A DNA stretch of 64,000 bases from JAVBJV01 sp031555315 (GTDB taxonomy: Bacteria > Pseudomonadota > Alphaproteobacteria > Acetobacterales > Acetobacteraceae): NCBI GenBank assembly GCA_031555315.1, contig JAVBUO010000020.1:83815-147814 (forward strand), given 5' to 3'. Positions 24,734 to 33,688 of this stretch are shown here, piece after piece (within the stretch, counting starts at the first letter, position 1; each line of letters opens with the position of its first letter). The position numbers and the translations under genes were made by a program. The notes under the pieces are model-generated. The model was given only the letters and a program-made list of their open reading frames with translations. It was not told the origin of the DNA and made no database searches.

Positions 24734-25489
24734 TCAGATCAGTGCGCCACGAAACATGCGGGCTTCGCGGGCACGGCGGCCCCGCAGGACCGGTTGACGG
24801 TTGGAGGCGTTTTCGATGTGACGTGCGGCGTCTTCGTCGCGGCCACTGCGGACCAGATCGACCAGCGTGCGGTTCAGCAGGGCAGGTCCGTTGAATGCCA
24901 TCGAGATCAGCGCCAGGCGCTTGTGCTCTGGCAGATCGACGCCACGGAACCGCGTGTTGACGATGTTCTCGGCTTCGTCGAGGTTGAAGTCGAACAGGCG
25001 ATCGATCTGCGCGCGGGTCAGGCGCGCGCGCCCGTTGCGCACGTCGTCGAACGAAACATCGTTACCATACAGCCGCTGGAACACCTGCGGACCATCACCA
25101 CGATCCATGTTGAACCCAATGCCGACCGTGACGTTGCCCTGCACGGCACCAGCGGTGCCGACACGGCGGCCTGTGCGATCGTCATAGGCCCATTCGCGCG
25201 TGCCCTCCTCGGCGGCCAGCGCGTTGCGGCGGCGGTCGCGCCAGGTCTGTCCGGCGGGGGTCGTGGGGGTGTCCAGCGCGATGCCGCCCTGACGCACCGC
25301 GTGGTCGCTGAACCATCCGTAGACAGTGTCAACGAGTGCGTTGCCGTCGGCAGGGTCGGCGTCGAGCAGTGGCTTGTTGATACCAAGCGAGGCCGATACG
25401 CGGTCTTCGCGCTGGAAGTTATGCGCCATATACGACGCCATGTCGCGGAGGACGCCCTGGGGGGTCTCAGCGAGGCTCTCAAAGCTCAT
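24734..25489 (-). CDS. Virion-associated lysozyme, pesticin/T4-lysozyme-like
   Basis: 251 residues. The region from LAAEEGTREWAYDD through GNVTVGIGFNMDRGDG to LISMAFNGPALLN follows the T4-lysozyme/pesticin muramidase pattern, with a candidate catalytic Glu in EEGTREW. No signal peptide. It sits between the gp15-like and gp16-like genes (2- and 12-bp gaps), so the product is probably packaged in the virion to cut peptidoglycan during DNA ejection. Confidence 0.75.
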   Translation of the reverse strand: MSFESLAETPQGVLRDMASYMAHNFQREDRVSASLGINKPLLDADPADGNALVDTVYGWFSDHAVRQGGIALDTPTTPAGQTWRDRRRNALAAEEGTREWAYDDRTGRRVGTAGAVQGNVTVGIGFNMDRGDGPQVFQRLYGNDVSFDDVRNGRARLTRAQIDRLFDFNLDEAENIVNTRFRGVDLPEHKRLALISMAFNGPALLNRTLVDLVRSGRDEDAARHIENASNRQPVLRGRRAREARMFRGALI

Positions 25490-25491
25490 GT

Positions 25492-27978
25492 TTAAGGTTC
25501 CAGGGAGGGGGTGACTGGCAGACCGGCACGTGTGCGCATCTGGATGCGGGTGCGATGCTGACGTCTGTTATCTACACTTTCGCGCTGACGCTGGGCCGCA
25601 TCGCGTAGTTGCCGCGCTTCTTCGTGGCTGTTGGCAGTGGTCCAGCGGAACCGGTAGCCGAGTTGGAAACCATCACCATACTGGGTTTCCACAGGGATAA
25701 GTTCGAAGGGGCTGTCGGGGAACTGCTCGCTGAATGCACGCTGCGCTGCTGCAAGGTCGGCAGGCAGGGTGAATTTCTCAACGCTGTCGATCGGTGTGGC
25801 GCCATCGGCGAAGGGGTTCTCGGGCGTCGGGCCAAAGAACATACGCCCCCTACGATTCTCGTCGGGTGGTTGGACCATCCCGCGCCGCATGATGCGGATT
25901 GTCTGTCCAGGCGCGAAGGTTACGGGCGCGCCATTGGCACGGACGACTGTATAGACGCCATCACCTGGTGTGTTCGCCGGGTTCAGCATCAGGTGCAGCG
26001 GCCCGAAGGCGGGCAGGTCTGCCGACATACGTTGCAGGTCCGCCTGTGCAGTGGCAGTGGTGTCCTCGGGTTGTTCCGTGAAAGTGTTGCTCGCCGCTCG
26101 CGAAGCGGGAACGCCTGTGATCGGCGCTTCGCTATAGGAGACAACATAGCTGCCGTCGCGGCCTGGGAGCAGCGCGATGTTATTGCGGTGACGTTCGATC
26201 ACCGTGTTGACTACTGTATTGATATCGGGTGCGCCAAGACGCGACTGGTAATCGTATTCGCGCCGGATGTCATCGCCGAGACGCGCGTGCAGTGCGGGGG
26301 GGACCGCGACGGTGCTGTCCATACCGACCCAGGAGCCGAGGCCCGGTGCCGCGCCGAGCCGGGAGCGCAGGGATTCGGTGATCTTCCCTTCGATCGTGGT
26401 GCGGCCTGCGGCTTCGTTGGAAGCTCCGGCAAGCTGCTGGTAGGTCGGCAGGGTGCGTGATGCGGGACTGGCGCGCATCGCCTCGCCCATGTTGGTGAAC
26501 ATCAGCGTCAGGTTACCGCCAGAACCTTCGGGGGAGCGGCTGTTCGCGTAGGCATACCAACTGGCGGCGTGGCTGTTCAGCATGTCCGACGGCGTGACGC
26601 GCCCGTTACGGGTCGAGGCGCGCACCATCTGGAAGGCGGCGGCTTGGCGTTCCGGGTTCGTGGGGTCGGTCAATGCGACCGACAGGGAATGCTTCAGGTC
26701 ATCATCAACGACACCTGTGGCGTCCACGAGGCGGGCCGCGCGGGAGAAACCGGGTTCTCGCGGACCGTCTGGGCCGACGGCGGCGGTGTCGAAGATGTCG
26801 ATCCCCTGACGTTCACGGAATCCCGGAAGAGCGGCGCGAACCGCTGATACGTCTACGTTTGCGCCGCGTGTGATGATGGCGTTGTTGACGATCGTGTTGT
26901 CGGCATTGGCGCGGGCCGTGGTTGTGGCCAGCCGGTTCATCGCGGTTCCGATGTGGCCCCTTAGGGACTGGAAGGCATTCAACCCGCCTTCACGGCGGAA
27001 CAGCGTGTTGGCGTCCGTAAGGATGCCCTGAAAGTCTTCGACCGTCCGCGCGTCCTGCAAGCGCTGGTTCAGCGTTGCGTATCCTTCCTGGGCTGCGCGG
27101 GTCCGCACAGCGCCGACGCGTTGCGTCGCTTCCTGTTGCAACCCATCGAAAGCAACAGGGAAACTCTCGGCGAAAGACCGTCCGTCGGTGCCCGAACCGG
27201 GACGGCGCATGATGCTAAGCACACGGTCCACGGCTTCGGGGCTGGACCCGGCGGATGCCAGCAGGGTCTGCATGACGCGCTGGGGAGCCAGGTGGGCTTC
27301 CCGTGGGTTCAGGATGCGATAGCGTTCGGTCTCGCGCTGGATGTCGATTTCGTCGCCGCTGTTCAGACGGGACCCGAGATCGTTGGACCAGTCCTGTTCA
27401 TTGGCGGCCAGCGTCTGACGAATGGTGTCCTGACGGCGCTGGTTGCGCACCTGTTCGAGGCCGCTGTTGTAGCGCGACAAGGCTTCGGCCTGAAAATATG
27501 GGTTGTCGCGCGGCATGTTGGCCGTCGCGTTGCGCAGAAAGTTGTCGCTGTATTCATCCAGGTTGGCGTCGGGCGGCAGGTTGGCGATCCCGGCGCGGAG
27601 TTCGTCCACCATTTCGGCACCGCGCCGCGCGCCGGAAACCGACGAGTAGGTCTGGTAGTAGGACCGAAAGCCCGACATGTCGTCAGCCATCGGTCTGCCC
27701 GCTTCGGCATCGGCGCGGCCCTGCGTGGCGCGGTCCTCGATTGCCTTGCGTTCTTCGATACGGGCCGCTTCGATGTCGGCGCGTTGCAGCGTGTCGGCAA
27801 AGCCCAGCGTAGCCCCGAAGAAACGGTTCAATGCGCCACTGATCGCAGAGGTGTCAGGGCGAATGTCCGGCGGGGGGGCCGCACGGGCAACCGCGTGGGC
27901 GGTAGTCTTAAGGTTGACCGAGGCGTGTTCAGCGGTGCCGCCAAGCACCAGCGGTGTTCTATTGCGGTAGGCTGGCAT
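25492..27978 (-). CDS. Internal virion protein (T7 gp15-like)
   Basis: 828 residues at the T7 gene 15 position. Mostly helical and soluble-looking without membrane segments, as expected for the core protein that lines the ejection channel. Sequence motifs are not diagnostic; assignment rests on size and order (gp14-like, gp15-like, lysozyme, gp16-like). The ATG at 27978 is 3 bp after the upstream stop. Confidence 0.75.
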   Translation of the reverse strand: MPAYRNRTPLVLGGTAEHASVNLKTTAHAVARAAPPPDIRPDTSAISGALNRFFGATLGFADTLQRADIEAARIEERKAIEDRATQGRADAEAGRPMADDMSGFRSYYQTYSSVSGARRGAEMVDELRAGIANLPPDANLDEYSDNFLRNATANMPRDNPYFQAEALSRYNSGLEQVRNQRRQDTIRQTLAANEQDWSNDLGSRLNSGDEIDIQRETERYRILNPREAHLAPQRVMQTLLASAGSSPEAVDRVLSIMRRPGSGTDGRSFAESFPVAFDGLQQEATQRVGAVRTRAAQEGYATLNQRLQDARTVEDFQGILTDANTLFRREGGLNAFQSLRGHIGTAMNRLATTTARANADNTIVNNAIITRGANVDVSAVRAALPGFRERQGIDIFDTAAVGPDGPREPGFSRAARLVDATGVVDDDLKHSLSVALTDPTNPERQAAAFQMVRASTRNGRVTPSDMLNSHAASWYAYANSRSPEGSGGNLTLMFTNMGEAMRASPASRTLPTYQQLAGASNEAAGRTTIEGKITESLRSRLGAAPGLGSWVGMDSTVAVPPALHARLGDDIRREYDYQSRLGAPDINTVVNTVIERHRNNIALLPGRDGSYVVSYSEAPITGVPASRAASNTFTEQPEDTTATAQADLQRMSADLPAFGPLHLMLNPANTPGDGVYTVVRANGAPVTFAPGQTIRIMRRGMVQPPDENRRGRMFFGPTPENPFADGATPIDSVEKFTLPADLAAAQRAFSEQFPDSPFELIPVETQYGDGFQLGYRFRWTTANSHEEARQLRDAAQRQRESVDNRRQHRTRIQMRTRAGLPVTPSLEP

Positions 27979-27981
27979 CGG

Positions 27982-28560
27982 CTATCGGATGTCCTGTGTC
28001 TTGATGGCTGCTTTGGCGGCCCCGCCGCCATAGGCGGACGAGGCGATCTGAAGCGCCGAGCTTGCGAAGTCGATACCGGCGGCGATCTTGCTGTTCCTTG
28101 CGTTCATCTTCGCGTTGGATAGTTGCAGACCGGCTCCCGTGGCGGCGTTCATGTAGTTCTGATGTGCCGCCTTCTTGCCCGCTTCACCCGCCGCGTAGGC
28201 GTTCTGGAAGTTGAGGTCGATACGCGACAGGTCGATACCTTCGGCATAGGCGTTCTCGGCCAGCAGCGCGTTGAACGTGTTGGCCGATGCGCCCATTTCG
28301 CCCGCCAGAACCCGGATGGTGCCGAGTTCGTCATTGGCGCGGCGGGTGCGATCCCCCTGTTGGGCGACCGCATCCTTGCGGGCTTCGTCCTGCTGACGGT
28401 TCAGTTCCGTCTGCTCGGCCATCAGATTTGCCTTGGCCGCTTGCATCGTGGCGTCGTGCTGGTACTTCGCCATCTTCGAGGCATCGTTGGCAGCCTTGAT
28501 CTGGAACGCCGCACCAGCGGCGGCCACGACCAGTGACGCGATCATCATGGCAGGGGCCAT
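27982..28560 (-). CDS. Internal virion protein (T7 gp14-like)
   Basis: 192 residues: a hydrophobic N-terminal segment (MIASLVVAAAGAAFQIKAA) then a long Ala/Gln/Asn-rich helical body, the T7 gp14 pattern. gp14 is ejected into the outer membrane at infection. It lies 12 bp after tail tubular protein B. Confidence 0.8.
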   Translation of the reverse strand: MAPAMMIASLVVAAAGAAFQIKAANDASKMAKYQHDATMQAAKANLMAEQTELNRQQDEARKDAVAQQGDRTRRANDELGTIRVLAGEMGASANTFNALLAENAYAEGIDLSRIDLNFQNAYAAGEAGKKAAHQNYMNAATGAGLQLSNAKMNARNSKIAAGIDFASSALQIASSAYGGGAAKAAIKTQDIR

Positions 28561-28572
28561 GCGTTATCCTTG

Positions 28573-30882
28573 TTAAGATTGTGCGGGGTCGGCATAGAAC
28601 CCGACCCACGATGCCGAGGTAATGGTGAACGGATGCGGCGACGCGTTGCGGATGGTGATCCGCACGGTATCGGCGCGGGACATCACCGTGAACCGGAAAC
28701 GTCCGTCCACCAGCGGCAGGGTGCTGATGCGGTTGGCGACGTGCGACGTGCGCTGACTGCGGAAGCGCGCAAGACGCGCCGCGCGGGCTTCGGGCTGCGC
28801 GATCACGTCGAAGTGCGCCGTGTCTGTGTAGGCCAGTGTGAGACTGCGCAGTTGCAGGCGTCCTTCCAGCACGGCGGACTTGTCCTCGCCGCGCGGGTAG
28901 ATGCGTGACAGGGTGACCTCGGAGTCATAGGTGAGGCCCCAGGCAATCGGCCCGGCGGTCCAGTCGCCACGCACGCGGATACGGTTCGGGTTCGCCGCGT
29001 CGGTAAGTGGCTCGGGCATACTGCGCGTCGCGAAGTCCAGCGACGGCACACAGCCGAGGCGGGGTTCGTCATGCGCACGATAGGGCAGATCGAACACCGT
29101 CTCGTCGGCGGCGGCGTCGTAGACTCCGTAGGGGGACACCTGCATATCCAGGCCGGGCGTATACGGGTATTCCGCCGGTCGGCTGCGGGCCAGATCGACG
29201 GACTGGACAACCACGTCCGCGCCGCGCGCCATCACGACAATGACCGCCGTGCCCACGATCCCGGCGCTGTGAATGCGATCCGCGCCGAACGTCCAGCGGT
29301 GCCAGGCGCTTTGTGCGCGGGATTCGCCATGCCAGAAGAAGGTGTGCATGAAGATGTCGCGCGGCGCGGCGGCGCTGAGCACCACGAGGTTCCCCGTGAC
29401 GGCATCGCCGGAGATCGATTTTAGCGGAGCGGGGATCAGACCCGAGGCGTGTTTGACGATATCCACGGCTTCCAATGTCGCTCCGCCGTCGTTGTAGGCG
29501 TATTCCAGGATGGACGCCGACGCGGGTCCATCGGACCCCATCAACAATGCGTTGCCAACCACGGATGGGCGCGCGCGTGGAGAAATCTTGTAGGTCGTCG
29601 CGAGGTCGATCGAAGCGCGTTTCGGGGTGAGCACGTCGGGCGAGTTCACTTCGAACTGCGCGGTGTCTGCGGCGAGGAACAGCGTCTTGCGAAAAGGCGC
29701 TGCGAAGCGCAGCAGGGCGACGCTGTTGGTGGCCGCTGTCAGCCCGAAGGCGTCCGAGTCCAGCACCTGAGTTGCCCATTCCGACCAGAAGTTGAAGTAG
29801 TCGCCCGCCTGGCTGAAGTGGACGCTTTCGTCCGAGACCAGCACCAGGCGGTTGCGATGGAACACCATGTCGGCGATCGGACGCCCGATGAATTCCGGAA
29901 CGGGATTCGTGCGGTCGTCGCCGCAGGGGCGCGCGGCCCAGGACAGTTGTTTGACGACGAACGTGCCGTCGGCCTGGCGGACCAATGCGTGTGGCATGGT
30001 GTTGGCGTCGATCCGGCCCTTGGATCCCGGGGCGACGGTTTCGCGCCAGGTGCCGCGCATGTCGCCGCCGTGCTGTTCGAAGCGGACATAGAAACCGGAA
30101 TCGTTGACCGAGCGGACGCTGTAGACGGTGCCGCCCTGGCAGCGCGCCGGAAGTTCGTCGAGACCCGCAACGGAGTCCTTGACCACCTTCACGTAGCCGC
30201 CGCCGTCGAAAACATCGATCGTGAAGTCCGCCCCATCGTGGCGGCGCAGAATGATGAACGAGCTTGACCAGACGATCCAGAAAGCGCTGCCGACTGCTGC
30301 TCTGAGCTTTTCACCGATCTTGGCGGCCGTGGCGGCGACGGTATCGGACGGGGTGGCGATGTAGTCTACGACAGCGCCGCCGACATGAATCTGCGTGGTG
30401 CCCTGCGACATGCTGACGAACAGCGTTGCGGTGGGCGGCGGGGTCGGTTCGGGCGTCGTGGACATCGCCGTTGCGTGTTTGCGGTTGGCGATCAGCGTGT
30501 AGTCGGCCACGGTGACCCAGGCGAAGTCGGTTTCCGGATCGCCGGACAGATAGGCGCGCGCGCTGTCGGACAGCGGCTGCACGGTGTGTTCGGTGCCGGT
30601 GAGTAGCGAGACGACGCGCAATGTGCCGTTAGCCCGATGCAGCAACGCGTAACGTTCGGACGCGTCGCGGTCGATCAGATGCACACCGAGTTTCTCGGCG
30701 GTGCCCAGCCCGGACAGCGTGGCCAGCAGGCGTCCGCCGGGGCGTTTTTCGAAACCGCCACTCTCGACGCTGAGGGTGACGTTCAGCGCGTCCTCGACCT
30801 GGCCGGGCAGGCGCATGGTGTCGGGCTGGCGGCTGATGCCGTGGAAAAAGGCGGGGATGCTGCCTTCGATCAGCCCGTCCAT
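28573..30882 (-). CDS. Tail tubular protein B (T7 gp12-like)
   Basis: 769 residues forming the tail nozzle. The N-terminus MDGLIEGSIPAFFHGISRQP has the family ISRQP signature, followed by a beta-propeller-like body. The ATG overlaps the tail tubular A stop by one base (TGATG); the frame upstream to 31017 is the shadow of that gene. Confidence 0.92.
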   Translation of the reverse strand: MDGLIEGSIPAFFHGISRQPDTMRLPGQVEDALNVTLSVESGGFEKRPGGRLLATLSGLGTAEKLGVHLIDRDASERYALLHRANGTLRVVSLLTGTEHTVQPLSDSARAYLSGDPETDFAWVTVADYTLIANRKHATAMSTTPEPTPPPTATLFVSMSQGTTQIHVGGAVVDYIATPSDTVAATAAKIGEKLRAAVGSAFWIVWSSSFIILRRHDGADFTIDVFDGGGYVKVVKDSVAGLDELPARCQGGTVYSVRSVNDSGFYVRFEQHGGDMRGTWRETVAPGSKGRIDANTMPHALVRQADGTFVVKQLSWAARPCGDDRTNPVPEFIGRPIADMVFHRNRLVLVSDESVHFSQAGDYFNFWSEWATQVLDSDAFGLTAATNSVALLRFAAPFRKTLFLAADTAQFEVNSPDVLTPKRASIDLATTYKISPRARPSVVGNALLMGSDGPASASILEYAYNDGGATLEAVDIVKHASGLIPAPLKSISGDAVTGNLVVLSAAAPRDIFMHTFFWHGESRAQSAWHRWTFGADRIHSAGIVGTAVIVVMARGADVVVQSVDLARSRPAEYPYTPGLDMQVSPYGVYDAAADETVFDLPYRAHDEPRLGCVPSLDFATRSMPEPLTDAANPNRIRVRGDWTAGPIAWGLTYDSEVTLSRIYPRGEDKSAVLEGRLQLRSLTLAYTDTAHFDVIAQPEARAARLARFRSQRTSHVANRISTLPLVDGRFRFTVMSRADTVRITIRNASPHPFTITSASWVGFYADPAQS

Positions 30883-31466
30883 CACATCCCCCTGAAGTCT
30901 GAGTTGCGCTGGCGGATCGCCACGCAGAACGGTGATTGCGTAAGAATGTTGGTGGTGTCGGTCTCGGCCTCGGCATCCAGAAGTTTCGCCCAGGCTTCTT
31001 CCATCTGACGCTTGCACGCCGCATCGAGCGTAGCTGACCCCATCAGATTCATCTGGAAGTCCCGCGCCGCCTTGGCGGTGATGTAGGTCTGCAAGGCGTG
31101 CGTCAGGTCCTGGAACGGCAGGTTGCGCACGACATCGGCGCGGGCGCTGCGCGTGAAAGCGAAGCTGTGCCGTGTGCGGTCATACAGTTTGCGGATACCG
31201 TCGTTGGGGTCGGTGCGGATGGTCAGGCTGGAAGGGGCGGCCAGACGCAGCACGTCGTCGCCGATGGGGATGAAACCGTCGGCGGTCGGATGCAGATCGA
31301 CACCCGTGTCGATGTTGCAGTGCCAACCGGCTTCCAGGACTTCGGCGGTGACGGTGTCGAGTTTTTCGGATGCGCGCGATGCATCCGCCAGGCCGGTATC
31401 GAGGCTGGCGACGCGGTCTTCACCGAGTGCGCCGAGCATTTCGTTTACAGCATCGAGTCTATCCAT
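30882..31466 (-). CDS. Tail tubular protein A (T7 gp11-like)
   Basis: 194 residues, the adaptor between portal and nozzle. Starts MDRLDAVNEMLGALGED, with VTAEVLEAGWHCNIDTGVDL typical of the family. Located between capsid and nozzle genes, behind the strong terminator at 31478-31507. Confidence 0.9.
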   Translation of the reverse strand: MDRLDAVNEMLGALGEDRVASLDTGLADASRASEKLDTVTAEVLEAGWHCNIDTGVDLHPTADGFIPIGDDVLRLAAPSSLTIRTDPNDGIRKLYDRTRHSFAFTRSARADVVRNLPFQDLTHALQTYITAKAARDFQMNLMGSATLDAACKRQMEEAWAKLLDAEAETDTTNILTQSPFCVAIRQRNSDFRGM

Positions 31467-31477
31467 GGATTCTTCAG

Positions 31478-31507
31478 GAAAAAATGGGAGGCCCCGAAGG
31501 ACCTCCC
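31478..31507 (-). terminator. Strong intrinsic terminator after the capsid gene (T-phi position)
   Basis: On the minus strand a 9-bp stem (positions 31507-31499 pairing with 31494-31486, one G-T wobble) closed by a TTCG tetraloop is followed directly by ATTTTTT. It sits between capsid and tail tubular A, exactly where T7 has its late terminator. Confidence 0.88.
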
Positions 31508-31535
31508 GAGGTTGGTTGTTGTTTTTGTTTTTGGT

Positions 31536-32531
31536 TCAGGAGACGAACGCGAATTCCACGGCGCATTCCGGACGCAGCGTGCCGGAGCCGGTCAGCATCG
31601 AAGCGACCATGAAGTCTTCCAGACGCCGCGTGTCGCGCGTGTTTTCCAGCATGATGTCGCGCAGACGCGCCACACCGAGTGCCATCGGAGACCACAGGAT
31701 ACCCAGGGTCTTCGCGTAGTCTGCGCGATACTTCGACAGGATCGAGGTGTCTGCCGAGAGGTCGGTCTTTGGCAGCGCCTTGGCCGGGAGCACGGTGACG
31801 CCGTCGATGTCCAGACGCTGAACACGGCGCGTCATGCCGCCGGCGTTTTCGCCATCGTTCAACAGACGGTCCTGCACCAGGTAGCGGCCCTGGGCGTCCT
31901 GTGCCCACTTGATCGCGTTGAAGACCTGCTTCGGCACCGCCGCGAAGCGCGGCAGGTGTTCGGGGACATCTTTGTCGAACAGGATGTCGTTGGCGTTGCG
32001 GATCGCTTCGATCCACTTCTTGCCATCGTAGACGCCCGTGGCGTTGGCCTTCAGGGCGTTGTCGGCAATCGCGCCGCCGCCGGGGAACGGACCATCGGCA
32101 GCGCCACGCGCCGCCAGGATCAGACCCTGTGCGCAGGTTTTGTCGAAGTGGCCCGCCAGAGCGATGCCCAGTTCGCGGCTGAACGGAGAACGCGCATCCC
32201 ACGAGGACAGCATGTCGTCGATGTCCGAGATGCCGGTGTGTGCCACCAGCATGTCGTCAACCGTGACGGTGACTTCCGAGGTGTCGATCTTGTTGCCCAG
32301 CAGTTCCTGACCCGGGCGGTGGTATTCGGCCTGCGCCTTCCACACTTTCGGGAATTTTACGGCCTTGGCCCCTTTACCTAGGGTCTTGGTCGTCACCTTG
32401 TCGGCGAAGAGAGTGCTGGTTTCGAATGCCGTCAGAACTTCGCCGCCGAAGATTTCGAGAGCGAGTTTACGGTCGTCATTGGTCTGACCCGAAAGATAAC
32501 GGGTCGGGTTGGAGGTATCACCGAAAGCCAT
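31536..32531 (-). CDS. Major capsid protein (T7 gp10-like)
   Basis: 331 residues, HK97-fold capsid subunit. Recognised from LEIFGGEVLTAFETSTLF, the SWDARSPFSRELGIALAGHF segment and its place between scaffold and terminator. ATG at 32531 with AAGGAC upstream. A/C-rich non-coding stretches flank it on the mRNA. Confidence 0.93.
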   Translation of the reverse strand: MAFGDTSNPTRYLSGQTNDDRKLALEIFGGEVLTAFETSTLFADKVTTKTLGKGAKAVKFPKVWKAQAEYHRPGQELLGNKIDTSEVTVTVDDMLVAHTGISDIDDMLSSWDARSPFSRELGIALAGHFDKTCAQGLILAARGAADGPFPGGGAIADNALKANATGVYDGKKWIEAIRNANDILFDKDVPEHLPRFAAVPKQVFNAIKWAQDAQGRYLVQDRLLNDGENAGGMTRRVQRLDIDGVTVLPAKALPKTDLSADTSILSKYRADYAKTLGILWSPMALGVARLRDIMLENTRDTRRLEDFMVASMLTGSGTLRPECAVEFAFVS

Positions 32532-32851
32532 TCGGTTAAGTCCTTAGTCAAGCGTGTTGTTGTTCTTGGTGGTTTCGCCACGTGGCCTTCCGGGTGCGCT
32601 TGTCCGCCGTAGCGGGGCGTTGGGTTGGCATGGGGCGCGGACGGCTTTCACAACGCGCGCCCGCCAAGGTGCTGCGTTGCGGACGGCTACCGCTGCTGCA
32701 CGGCTGGCTGGGCCGGGCAGGAAGGGGGAACGCCCCGCGCGATGACGCAGAGGCGGAGCGCGAAGGGCGCGCTCTGACGCGACGCGGAAAGGAAGACGCG
32801 CGCGTATGAAAGGGGAACCGGGATCGAAGCTCCCGGCGGGCTTGTCGAGGG
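32532..32851. other. 320-bp leader between scaffold and capsid genes
   Basis: No gene is supported on either strand. It holds perfect hairpins GAGCGCG-AAGGG-CGCGCTC (32756-32774) and CCGGGA-N7-TCCCGG (32818-32836), the latter 16 bp after the scaffold stop. In T7 this gap carries the strongest late promoter, so a phage-polymerase promoter is expected here, but I could not identify a repeated consensus. Confidence 0.5.
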
Positions 32852-33688
32852 TCAGCCCTCGTGGAAATTGCTGTGACGCAGTTTCTGTGCGACCGCGCGG
32901 CGGAACGCGGGGTCTTTGTCGTAGCGTGGGTCGCTCATGTCGGCGACCATCTGGGCACGGCTGGAATAACCGGTCGGGGACCCGGTGGGGTTCCCGGCGA
33001 TCATGCTCACGGGTTCGCGCGCCGTGGGATCGGCGGCGGCGCGTTTGGCCTTGAGGACGTCGATCGCGTCCTTCCAGTCCGGGCTGGCGAGCTTGGCGTT
33101 CAGGCGAACCTTTTCGTCTTCCGGCAACGCCGTTCCGGCCCACTGCATCAGCTTGTCGGCTTCGGCTTCGCCGCCCGCGTAGGCGATGGCCTGAATGGTG
33201 GTCAGTTCGCGGTTCGCCGAGGCGGCGGAGACGCCCATGCGCACATACTGTTCGGCCAGGCTGCGCGGCACGCCCGCTTTCTGCAAGGCGGCGTAGTCGG
33301 CTTCGTCCAGGTCGCCCTGGGTGCCGATCTTCTGGACCAGTACGTCCGGGTCCAGCCCGGCGGCGCGCACGGTGTCCGCCACGGGTTCCTCGGAACCGGG
33401 CGGCAGGGCGATCGGGGAAGTCTGCGCCGGGGTCTGTTCGTCAGCCGGGGCGGCGGGTTTGCCGCCGGACAGCTTGCGTTCCAGTTCGGTGTAGGATTTC
33501 AGCAGGTCGTCGGTGCGAACCTGGCCCGTCGTGGCGTCCCAGAACTTTTCTGGAATGTGCTCGGGGCGCGCAGGCGCGTCCGTCGGGGTTTCCTCGCCGC
33601 GATACTTGGCGGCCATCGCCGCGTTGTATTCGGGTGATCCCGGCGTGAGTTCTGCGGGCGTGGTCTGAGTGGTGTCGGGTGTCGTCAT
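32852..33688 (-). CDS. Capsid assembly scaffold protein (T7 gp9-like)
   Basis: 278 residues, acidic and Pro/Thr-rich at the N-terminus with helical segments in the C-terminal half, as in phage scaffolds. Position directly before the capsid and a 4-bp overlap with the connector stop support it. Required inside the procapsid and released during maturation. Confidence 0.88.
   Translation of the reverse strand: MTTPDTTQTTPAELTPGSPEYNAAMAAKYRGEETPTDAPARPEHIPEKFWDATTGQVRTDDLLKSYTELERKLSGGKPAAPADEQTPAQTSPIALPPGSEEPVADTVRAAGLDPDVLVQKIGTQGDLDEADYAALQKAGVPRSLAEQYVRMGVSAASANRELTTIQAIAYAGGEAEADKLMQWAGTALPEDEKVRLNAKLASPDWKDAIDVLKAKRAAADPTAREPVSMIAGNPTGSPTGYSSRAQMVADMSDPRYDKDPAFRRAVAQKLRHSNFHEG

Noticed and set aside
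32532..32851. Late promoter for the phage polymerase
   Set aside because: Expected by analogy to T7, but I found no sequence repeated at other late-gene gaps, so none is annotated.
32544..33143. 199-codon minus-strand frame across the scaffold-capsid gap
   Set aside because: Low-complexity Arg/Pro/Gly composition and overlap with the scaffold gene; no ribosome-binding site.
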